Shown here: one piece after another, positions 14,645 to 20,452 of the stretch
Layout of the letters: every line of letters starts with the position of its first letter
Position numbering within the stretch: the first letter of the stretch is position 1
From: an uncultured archaeon
Lineage (GTDB): Archaea; Aenigmatarchaeota; Aenigmatarchaeia; CG10238-14; SCSR01
DNA length: 20,661 bases
Direction of reading: 5' to 3'
Assembly: GCA_938017915.1 (NCBI GenBank)
Contig: CALIKW010000059.1
Location: forward strand, 1 to 20,661
Translations under genes and position numbers: made by a program
Notes under the pieces: generated by a model
Database searches by the model: none
Told to the model about the DNA's origin: nothing
The model's input: only the letters and a program-made list of their open reading frames with translations

Positions 14645-14995
14645 TCAAACAGCAACTTTTTTATCTATGAATCTTTTATACCACTTAAATTCTTTCTCAT
14701 TAACCATGTGAATTTCAAAAGGTGCGAGAATTCCGATTTTGTTAAAAATCTTTGCTTGAATTTTTGCTCTTTTGCTCATACTTTTTGGCATATTCTTAGA
14801 AACTATTAGTAAATCTATGTCACTTGCTGGCGTATGTTCTTTTTTAACGACAGACCCAAAAACAAAAACTTTCACATCTTTTAATTCTTTCTCAGCTATT
14901 TTCTTTACAATTCTTGCATATTTCAAATAATTTTTAAAATACTTTTCTTTTTCTTTCCTTTCTTCTAGCAAAATGTCAAAAAGACTTTTTTTCAT
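14645..14995 (-). CDS. MNT-type minimal nucleotidyltransferase (antitoxin-like)
   Basis: 116 residues. The polymerase-beta-type active site reads FGSVVKKEHTPASDIDLLI: G47-S48, then D59 and D61, with a third acidic residue E94 in APFEIHMV. All metal ligands of the MNT fold are present, so it is probably catalytically competent. The N-terminal ~35 residues form a charged helix. In HEPN/MNT modules such enzymes modify (AMPylate) and silence the HEPN RNase toxin. The gene upstream, overlapping by ATGA, is a HEPN gene broken by frameshifts, so this antitoxin may be orphaned. The GS-x-D-x-D motif makes the assignment firm; the antitoxin role comes from context. Confidence 0.88.
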   Translation of the reverse strand: MKKSLFDILLEERKEKEKYFKNYLKYARIVKKIAEKELKDVKVFVFGSVVKKEHTPASDIDLLIVSKNMPKSMSKRAKIQAKIFNKIGILAPFEIHMVNEKEFKWYKRFIDKKVAV

Positions 14996-15360
14996 AACTT
15001 ATCAACAAATTTTTTAAAATATCTTGCAAATTTGAGCATTTTTCTTACTTCCAATTCTTCGAATTCTATGGGAATGTACCTGGAAGTTATGTAAGCATTC
15101 TCATTTTTAATTACACTTATTGGATCTTAAGAATTTTTCAATTTCCTCTTCTTTCTTGAATACTTTTCCAACTTCTGTAAGTAAATTTTTTATTGAATGT
15201 GTTTTTGGAAATTCGCCAACTTATGCTTCAAATAAAGCTGACAAAATTGCTCTATGTTAAAAGCAGAAATATCAAAGATTTTTTTTCTAAATAATTCTTT
15301 TGCATTGTCCAAAAAATTTAAAGCCCTTTCTTTAATTAAATTTACTTCCTTTCTACTCAT
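14992..15360 (-). pseudogene. HEPN-domain toxin gene with two compensating frameshifts
   Basis: Starting at ATG 15360 the frame reads MSRKEVNLIKERALNFLDNA, then DISAFNIEQFCQLYLKHKL, clearly an archaeal HEPN domain. After about 15214-15225 coding continues in another frame as EFPKTHSIKNLLTEVGKVF and KKEEEIEKFLRSN, and from about 15105-15125 it returns to the first frame as SVIKNENAYITSRYIPIEFEE, ending in TGA at 14992-14994. Frame 1 alone has two internal stops. The TGA overlaps the MNT start (ATGA), the usual HEPN-MNT arrangement. The helical ITSRYIP segment is the active-site region of this subfamily. Either the toxin is inactivated or the window has two indel errors; an intact product would be about 123 residues or slightly more. 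Confidence 0.8.
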
Positions 15361-15397
15361 ACTTATTTTTAAAATAACTAGCTTTAAATAATTTTTA

Positions 15398-15483
15398 AGC
15401 CCTGGCCGGGATTCGAACCCGGGACCTCATGCTTACCAAGCTTCCGCTAAGTTATGCGCTCTAACCAACTGAGCTACCAGGGC
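15398..15483 (-). tRNA. tRNA-Thr(GGT) with a 12-nt intron inside the anticodon stem
   Basis: The reverse strand gives acceptor GCCCTGG/CCAGGGC, discriminator U (as in tRNA-Thr(CGT) at 3919-3991), D-arm GCTC...GAGC, and T-arm CCGGG-TTCGAAT-CCCGG. The anticodon stem only forms if AACTTAGCGGAA (+ positions 15442-15453) is removed: CAT+GC pairs with GCATG around loop TTGGTAA, giving anticodon GGT. That places a 12-nt intron between positions 29 and 30, a non-canonical site. Reading it without an intron, or with one after base 37, leaves the stem unpaired. Spliced length is 74 nt. CCA is not encoded. Confidence 0.88.
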
Positions 15484-15507
15484 TTATTTTTAAATTATTT
15501 TTTAAAA

Positions 15508-16179
15508 TTAACAAATTTCACTTCCTTTATGTTTTCCTTCTATTCCATTTAAAATTTCTTCTTCATTTTCTCCATTTAAAATTATAACTTTAATTCTTGA
15601 TCTTTCTACAATTTTTAAAGCTGACAAATCAAACAAGCTATATTTACCAGGCTCCTGCTTATTCTTTAAAAGAATTTTTTCAAATTCTTCGTAACTTAAT
15701 CTTTCAATTTTCCTCGCATTCTTTTCAATTTTTGGATCATCAGAATAAACTCCATCAACATTAGTTGCTTTTATTAAAAAATCAGCTTTTATTGCTTCAG
15801 CAAAAAGAGCAGCATCAAAATCAGTTGAATGCCCAGGCTCATTTCCTCCGCAAACAATTATCTTTTCCTTTGGTATATTTTCTATTTCTTCCACACTTCT
15901 AACAACATTTTGGTAAGCTAATTCGCCTAAAGCAGAAATTAAAGTTAAAGCATTCAAGTGAGTTGCAACAATTCCAATTCTATCTAAAAGGGTTAAAGAA
16001 GAATTAAAGCTTTTTGCAACATTTTGATAATCTCTACAAATTTTTCCTCCACCACAAACCACAACAACTCTTTCACATTTTTCCTTAATCTTTTTCAAAA
16101 CTCTTGCATACTTTTCAAAATTTTCCTTTGTAAGTTCTTTTGTAAGTAATGAACCACCTAAAGTTATTACAACTTTCAT
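15508..16179 (-). CDS. pyrH: Uridylate kinase (archaeal UMP kinase)
   Basis: 223 residues of the amino-acid-kinase fold, phosphorylating UMP to UDP. Motifs: ITLGGSLLTKE (~5-15), VVVCGGGKICRDYQNVAKSF (~39-58), DRIGIVATHLNALTLISAL, VCGGNEPGHSTDFDAALFAEAIKADFLIKATNVDGVYSDDPK (~108-150), which carries the nucleotide-binding NVDGVY loop, and a C-terminal KHKGSEI in place of the usual GxxxGT(x)I. The family is hexameric and differs from bacterial PyrH at the allosteric site. It lies 24 nt upstream of tRNA-Thr(GGT) on the same strand and shares a 127-nt divergent intergenic region with the winged-helix gene. Secure. Confidence 0.95.
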   Translation of the reverse strand: MKVVITLGGSLLTKELTKENFEKYARVLKKIKEKCERVVVVCGGGKICRDYQNVAKSFNSSLTLLDRIGIVATHLNALTLISALGELAYQNVVRSVEEIENIPKEKIIVCGGNEPGHSTDFDAALFAEAIKADFLIKATNVDGVYSDDPKIEKNARKIERLSYEEFEKILLKNKQEPGKYSLFDLSALKIVERSRIKVIILNGENEEEILNGIEGKHKGSEIC

Positions 16180-16272
16180 GAATTTAATTTCCTTTTCTAA
16201 CTTTTAATTTTTCCCTTAACCCTCCTTTAGGAAAATGGACAAAACTAAAAATTTTTTAATTCCAATAAAATT

Positions 16273-16299
16273 ATTCTAATATTAGTAGAGTATTAGAAT
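16273..16299. promoter_or_regulatory. Putative operator: inverted repeat ATTCTAATA-n9-TATTAGAAT
   Basis: Two perfect 9-bp arms (16273-16281 and 16291-16299) flank 9 nt. The left arm also belongs to a smaller palindrome CTAATATTAG (16276-16285), so the hexamer TATTAG/CTAATA occurs three times. It ends 7 nt before the ATG of a winged-helix gene and covers the place where a TATA box (AATATTA, about 26 nt from the ATG) would sit. A bound protein would block transcription; autoregulation by the winged-helix product is the simplest inference. Confidence 0.55.
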
Positions 16300-16306
16300 T
16301 GATAGA

Positions 16307-17041
16307 ATGAGCGAATTTATAAGAAATCTTAGCAATTTCCTCTCAACAGAAATCAGAAAAAAAGTTTTTCTTTATTATGCTTTTTCGAAAATTTCACCTT
16401 CAGCTATAGTCAAAGAAACAAAAATACCTTTTTCAACTGTTGATAGAATAACTCAACTCTTAAAAGTTCAAAACATTTTGAAGGAAGAAAAGGGAAAGGA
16501 TGCAAGAGAAAATTTTTATTCTGTTAACTTTGATTTTTGGGTTGAGGAAAATTTGAAATTCTTGGGTTTTGATTTTTTGGAAAAGCATCAGCTAGATGAA
16601 ATAAAAAATTTTTTCAAGGACAAGAAATTTTTCACAATCTCTTTTCTTTTCACAAACTCAAAATTCATCCCAAAATTTTTTAAGGATATATTGAAAATAG
16701 GGGATGATTTGCAATTTCTTTTACTCATGCACTTGAATGAGATTGAAAAAAATTTTGCGTGTTTGCCTTCATACATTTTAATTTTCCTCCAATTTTCTCC
16801 TGCACTTAAAAAACTTGCAAAAGACATAGAAAATGATTTTTTGGAAGAGGATGTTCTCAAGATAAATGATGAGATAAAAAAGAACTATCCTTTCATAAAA
16901 GATATTTTTATAACAAAGGATGATTTGATAGATTTTGAGAAAAAAAGAATTAGGCTTTCTAATCTTGCAATAAAAATTTTTGAGAAAAAACTTTTGAAAA
17001 TGAGTTTGGAGGAGGAAAAAGAATCAAAGCAAAATTTTTGA
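16307..17041 (+). CDS. Winged-helix DNA-binding protein, predicted transcription regulator
   Basis: 244 residues. The N-terminal ~85 residues look like an ArsR/TrmB-type winged helix: STEIRKKVFLYYAFSKISPSAIVKETK, recognition helix IPFSTVDRITQLLKVQNIL, then a wing with EEKGKDARENFYSVN. The remaining ~160 residues are helical, Phe/Lys-rich and not assignable; no membrane helix is convincing. The stop overlaps the TTG start of a degenerate MobA-like gene (TTGA, 17038-17041), so the two proteins are made together. An inverted repeat just upstream (16273-16299) is a plausible autoregulatory operator. No Shine-Dalgarno is evident, consistent with a leaderless mRNA. Regulator fold is likely; target and ligand are unknown. 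Confidence 0.75.
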   Translation: MSEFIRNLSNFLSTEIRKKVFLYYAFSKISPSAIVKETKIPFSTVDRITQLLKVQNILKEEKGKDARENFYSVNFDFWVEENLKFLGFDFLEKHQLDEIKNFFKDKKFFTISFLFTNSKFIPKFFKDILKIGDDLQFLLLMHLNEIEKNFACLPSYILIFLQFSPALKKLAKDIENDFLEEDVLKINDEIKKNYPFIKDIFITKDDLIDFEKKRIRLSNLAIKIFEKKLLKMSLEEEKESKQNF

Positions 17042-17616
17042 GAAGAATTGGTTGCATAATTTTTGTTCCAAAAAATTCAAACCCATTTTTAAAATTAAAG
17101 AACAAAGAAATAATTTTATGGGTTTTAGAAACAGCTTCAAAATTTTTTAAAAAAATTGTTTTGGTTTGTGATGAAAGTAAAAAAGAAAAGCTAGGAAAAA
17201 TTTTTGGTAAAAACGTAAGAATTTTTTCTTTAAAAAAATTTTCTTTTAAAAAAGCTATAAGGGAAGGAGAAAAATTTTTGAAAAAAGAATATTACCTTTT
17301 AATTTCTTCAAACATGCCTTTTATTTTAGAAAAAACTTTGAGGGAACTTTTGGTAAGATTCGAGAAAAATAATGACTGCATTTGCTACTTTTGGTCTTTA
17401 AAAAAATTTGAGCCATATTGTGCAATTTACAGGAAAAATTTTTTAAAATCAGGAAGAATTGAAAGTTTAATCAAATCTTCAAGGAGAAAAATTCTTGTTC
17501 CAATTTCAAAAGAAACTTATGAATTTTTTAAAGTTAATTCAGAAAAAGATTTGAAAAATGCGATAAGAATTTTAAAAAGTAAATGGGGTAAAAAATTTTC
17601 TAAGATTAAGTTCTAA
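17038..17616 (+). CDS. MobA-like nucleotidyltransferase-fold protein with degenerate active site
   Basis: 192 residues. Its order of elements follows MobA/NTP_transf_3: GCIIFVP strand, PFLKLKNKEIILWVLETA, IVLVCDE, LLISSNMPFILEKTLRELL (residues 87-105, compare LACDMPFL), EPYCAIYRKNFL (~135, compare EPLxAxYRR) and FFKVNSEKDLKNA (compare FFNVNTPEDL). Two key features are lost: the glycine-rich LAGGxSxRMG nucleotide loop is replaced by FVPKNSN (9-15), and the metal-binding Asp of CDMPF is N92. NTP transfer is therefore doubtful; it may be a binding or scaffold protein. TTG start at 17038 overlaps the stop of the winged-helix gene. It overlaps the convergent transporter pseudogene by 11 nt. Lysine and phenylalanine content is unusually high. 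Confidence 0.7.
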   Translation: MRRIGCIIFVPKNSNPFLKLKNKEIILWVLETASKFFKKIVLVCDESKKEKLGKIFGKNVRIFSLKKFSFKKAIREGEKFLKKEYYLLISSNMPFILEKTLRELLVRFEKNNDCICYFWSLKKFEPYCAIYRKNFLKSGRIESLIKSSRRKILVPISKETYEFFKVNSEKDLKNAIRILKSKWGKKFSKIKF

Positions 17617-17984
17617 CTATTAAAGCAACTCCAATTACTATTAGAGCAATTCCTGAAATTCTAAAAATCGTTAAATTCTCGTTAAAAAGAATTTTTGCCA
17701 AGACTGCAGTAACTATATAACCTAAGGAAAGTAATGGAAGAACAAACGTAACTTCTGCTTCTTTCTTTGAGAAAAGTACAAACCAAACTAAAGTGTTTAG
17801 AAGAAAAAGAAACAAACCAAGAAAAACATACTTTTGAAAAATTATTTCAAAAATTTTTTTTACTTAATATTTCCTTTACTCCTACTTCACCTACTTCCAG
17901 CATCCCCTTTCTTAAAAAAATTTGGGCAAAGCTTCCAAGGAAAACTGAAATTAAAGTTAAGACAATTATTAGCATGCTTTTCAT
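17606..17984 (-). pseudogene. DMT/SMR-type small membrane transporter with a 1-nt frameshift in an A8 run
   Basis: From ATG 17984 the frame reads MKSMLIIVLTLISVFLGSFA, then QIFLRKGMLEVGEVGVKEIL, and hits TGA just after an A8-T5 run (T8 at + 17854-17861). With one A fewer it continues as KKIFEIIFQKYVFLGLFLFL and LLNTLVWFVLFSKKEAEVTF, then VLPLLSLGYIVTAVLAKILF and NENLTIFRISGIALIVIGVA. That gives ~125 residues and four helices, with the pattern of one EamA/small-multidrug-resistance repeat (PLxSLGYI; E in the NENLT loop). Total length is 3n+1, as one extra base predicts. The cause is a homopolymer sequencing error, recent inactivation or slippage. An internal ATG at 17815 could still give a 69-residue C-terminal piece. 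Substrate unknown. Confidence 0.75.
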
Positions 17985-18180
17985 TAAAAATAATTTTAAT
18001 TTGCGAAATAAAAGCTTGATTTTAGTGAAGAAAATAAAAGTTAATTTTTTCGTTTTAAAATTAAAAATAAGCTAAAATTTTACTTTAGAAACAATTAGAA
18101 AATATTTTTTTACTTTTTAAGATAAAAAAAGCAATTTGAATTTTGAGTTTTGATAAAGGAAAAAATGTTTCAAGAAACTA

Positions 18181-18188
18181 TTATATAC
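18181..18188 (+). promoter_or_regulatory. TATA box of the S-layer gene
   Basis: TTATATAC lies in otherwise plain A/T-rich DNA (17985-18180, where I see nothing else). Typical archaeal spacing puts the transcription start near 18208-18212, so the S-layer mRNA would carry a leader of about 65 nt, unlike the apparently leaderless neighbours. Confidence 0.55.
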
Positions 18189-18225
18189 CTCATAAAATTA
18201 ATTTTATTTTAGAAAAAATCCCGAG

Positions 18226-18251
18226 CACTGCTCTCTTTAAAGAGAGCAGTG
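18226..18251. repeat. Perfect 26-bp palindrome in the S-layer 5' leader
   Basis: CACTGCTCTCTTT is followed directly by its reverse complement AAAGAGAGCAGTG (18226-18238 and 18239-18251). It lies downstream of the predicted transcription start and ends 13 nt before the GTGAG ribosome-binding site (18265-18269) of the S-layer gene. In RNA it would form a long hairpin; in DNA it could be a dyad operator. G+C content stands out from the surrounding sequence. Confidence 0.85.
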
Positions 18252-18274
18252 AAAGGATAAAAAAGTGAGTTGGT

Positions 18275-20365
18275 ATGAAAAAGATAATTGCAAGTTTGTT
18301 GGCTGCGTTAATGGTAGCAATGCCAGTTGCACCAGCATTAGCAAAAACTTTCGGTGAATTTCCAGCATTTTTAAGTATTGATGGAACAGCAGACTATTAC
18401 GTAGTTGTTGGTACAGGAGGAATAGATCCAAGAGGTTTGGCTAGCGATATAGCAGGAGCAATTGATATAGCAACAAGGTTGGCTGAAGTATCTTATACAA
18501 CAGTAACAGTAACAGGAGCTGTTGTAGGAGGAGTAGAAGGAAAGGAAGTTGATGACATTCCATTTAATACAGCAATAAATGACGTTGCGTACTTTGGTTC
18601 AGAGCTAACAGCAACTCATGTACCAGCTTTAATAAGGGGAGAAATTGAATTTGATGGAAATAAGTATCCAGTAGCAGAGAAAATAACAGTACCAAATGCT
18701 GAGGTAAATCACAACAAGAATGTACTTAATGGAAGCGTGTACCTTAACTTACAGGCTGCCAGTACAAAACTTACATATACTTATGAGTTTGCAACAGGTT
18801 TTGACAAAGCTTTGTCAGTAGATAATCCGCTTTCAATTACATTATTTGGAAGAGAATTCTTGATAACAAATTTCACTACTGACAAATTCACAGCTTTAAC
18901 TGGATCAGTAGGAACTGCAACAGCAACCCAACCAGTAACCTATGGCAATTACAAAGTATATGCAACTTTAGGTGGAACGAACTTCTGCCAATTTAAGGTC
19001 ACAGATCTGAATGATAATCCAATAGAGACGGTAACAGTATTTGGCGCTACGGGTAGTGTGGACACAACAAAAACAACGCCAAGGCTGACTATAAGATTAA
19101 TAAGTGTAGCAGCTCTTCAAGATGGTACAGTTGTTGGAGCAAAGATTGTAGTTGGACCAAGAGGAGAGGTTGAGAAAGAATATTCAAGTGGTGAATACTT
19201 CCCAGGAACAGATCTATGGAAGTTCGATATAACAGTAACAGGTACAGGTAATAAACAACTGAATAATATAACTTTGGAATACCAAACACCAAACGAAACT
19301 TATTATTATCTTAAGCCAGGAGAAAAAGTTGTAGCACCAAATAATTACTTTGAATTAGGATTCAAAGGATTGGCAGTAAATAGTTACGCAAGATTAACAG
19401 TAACGAAGGGAACTGTATCTGTTTATGCAAGCGCAACTGCCACCACTCCACTATATTCAAGCAAACCTGCTTTAGTGATAGAATCTGATTATCCTGTATT
19501 CAACAGTCAAACTTCAAAGAAAGCATACATAGTGGTAGTAGATTATTCGAACGCAACACTAGCATATTGGGATGATGTCGCAAAGAAAGCAATTAAAAGT
19601 GGGGATGTGGTAAATCTAACATCAGGATCAATAAGTTTCGATGGTAAGTTCGAGAAACACCAATTTACCATAAGTTTTGACGAAAGTAATAAATTGAAGA
19701 TAATAGATGGGAAGAGTAATACAGTTGTAGCAAATTATGAGTATGACAAGAACCTGAAGAGATTTAAATTAGGATCAAGCGAAAATTCTGCAGAAAATAC
19801 TGATATCAGTGCATGGGGAGATAATAATATAGGAGAATGGGAGTACGATACCGTTTCAAGTTACGGAACTATACTCCGAAGTGTAAAGTCAAATGCAGCT
19901 GTTGATAAAGTAGTAATTGATTTACCTGCTGAACAACAAACTGCAGTAATATACTTTGGTAAGTTAACTGGGGCTCCTGTAGAGGGAGGAGTTTACAAAG
20001 TAATTAAACCAATAACGAGCGCAGTTGCTCTTCTAGATACAGAAGTTACTTCTGCACACAAAGCAAAGAACATAATTTCAGTTGGTGGTCCTTGCGTTAA
20101 CAGGATATCAGCAGAAGCTTTAGGTTTCACTGATCTAGTATGTGGTGCAGCTTCAGGAGTTCCAGCAAATGCTGCAATGATTAAGATTGTAGATAATGTA
20201 TTCACTCCAGGAAAGTCAGTAATTGTTGTAGCAGGATGGGAGGCACAACACACAAGAACTGCATGCACAGTATTGCAGAACTACGATACTTTGCTAACGC
20301 ACGTAAAAGATAAATCTGCAGTAAAGATTACCGCAGCCACTCAGACAGGAATAACTCCATTATAA
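18275..20365 (+). CDS. S-layer glycoprotein
   Basis: 696 residues. The signal peptide MKKIIASLLAALMVAMPVAP is cleaved probably after APALA (residue ~23). The N-terminal mature region FLSIDGTADYYVVVGTGGID, then LASDIAGAIDIATRLAEVSY, matches the S-layer N-domain pattern of methanogen and Thermococcales S-layer proteins. Near the C-terminus KNIISVGGPCVNRISAEALG (~606-625) matches the paired VGGPxVN domain, followed by VIVVAGWEAQHTRTAC, which completes it. The middle is beta-rich, Thr/Val/Ala-rich with few lysine runs and some NxT/S sequons. There is no C-terminal membrane anchor. ATG 18275 follows GTGAG. Codons (ACA, GCA, GTA, GGA) and G+C differ from the flanking genes, as expected for a very highly expressed gene. 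It forms the cell's outer protein lattice. Confidence 0.92.
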   Translation: MKKIIASLLAALMVAMPVAPALAKTFGEFPAFLSIDGTADYYVVVGTGGIDPRGLASDIAGAIDIATRLAEVSYTTVTVTGAVVGGVEGKEVDDIPFNTAINDVAYFGSELTATHVPALIRGEIEFDGNKYPVAEKITVPNAEVNHNKNVLNGSVYLNLQAASTKLTYTYEFATGFDKALSVDNPLSITLFGREFLITNFTTDKFTALTGSVGTATATQPVTYGNYKVYATLGGTNFCQFKVTDLNDNPIETVTVFGATGSVDTTKTTPRLTIRLISVAALQDGTVVGAKIVVGPRGEVEKEYSSGEYFPGTDLWKFDITVTGTGNKQLNNITLEYQTPNETYYYLKPGEKVVAPNNYFELGFKGLAVNSYARLTVTKGTVSVYASATATTPLYSSKPALVIESDYPVFNSQTSKKAYIVVVDYSNATLAYWDDVAKKAIKSGDVVNLTSGSISFDGKFEKHQFTISFDESNKLKIIDGKSNTVVANYEYDKNLKRFKLGSSENSAENTDISAWGDNNIGEWEYDTVSSYGTILRSVKSNAAVDKVVIDLPAEQQTAVIYFGKLTGAPVEGGVYKVIKPITSAVALLDTEVTSAHKAKNIISVGGPCVNRISAEALGFTDLVCGAASGVPANAAMIKIVDNVFTPGKSVIVVAGWEAQHTRTACTVLQNYDTLLTHVKDKSAVKITAATQTGITPL

Positions 20366-20370
20366 AAATA

Positions 20371-20416
20371 GCTAAGCTTAACTTTGCTTAGCCTTACTTT
20401 TTCTTTTTTATTTTTG
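20371..20416 (+). terminator. S-layer transcription terminator (hairpin plus T-rich tract)
   Basis: GCTAAGC (20371-20377) and GCTTAGC (20386-20392) form a 7-bp stem with an 8-nt loop, starting 5 nt after the S-layer stop codon. A run rich in T follows (20394-20416). Archaeal termination depends mainly on the T tract; the hairpin may protect the mRNA 3' end. Confidence 0.65.
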
Positions 20417-20424
20417 AAAAAATG

Positions 20425-20431
20425 ATTTAAG
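20425..20431 (+). promoter_or_regulatory. TATA box of the last gene
   Basis: ATTTAAG centred about 25 nt before the ATG at 20453, after the S-layer terminator. This fits an independent, leaderless transcript. Confidence 0.4.
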
Positions 20432-20452
20432 TCTTATTCTCAAATTATTTTT

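Noticed and set aside
15398..15483. Reading the tRNA as Leu(TAG) with no stem intron
   Set aside because: The anticodon stem CATAA cannot pair with GCATG, the variable arm is not type II, and discriminator and body match Thr.
16235..16279. Short upstream ORF of 14 codons before the winged-helix gene
   Set aside because: Very short, overlaps the operator-like repeat, no good ribosome-binding site and no sign of coding bias.
17606..17984. Programmed frameshifting as the explanation for the broken transporter
   Set aside because: An A8 run is permissive, but no stimulatory structure is evident and a homopolymer indel is simpler; kept only as a test.
18237..18431. Antisense reading frame over the S-layer signal peptide region
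   Set aside because: Shadow of the S-layer gene: no ribosome-binding site, Leu/Gln/Ser composition typical of antisense to Ala/Thr/Val codons.
19993..20268. 91-codon antisense frame within the S-layer gene
   Set aside because: Lies wholly opposite the conserved VGGPxVN domain, with no promoter or ribosome-binding site.
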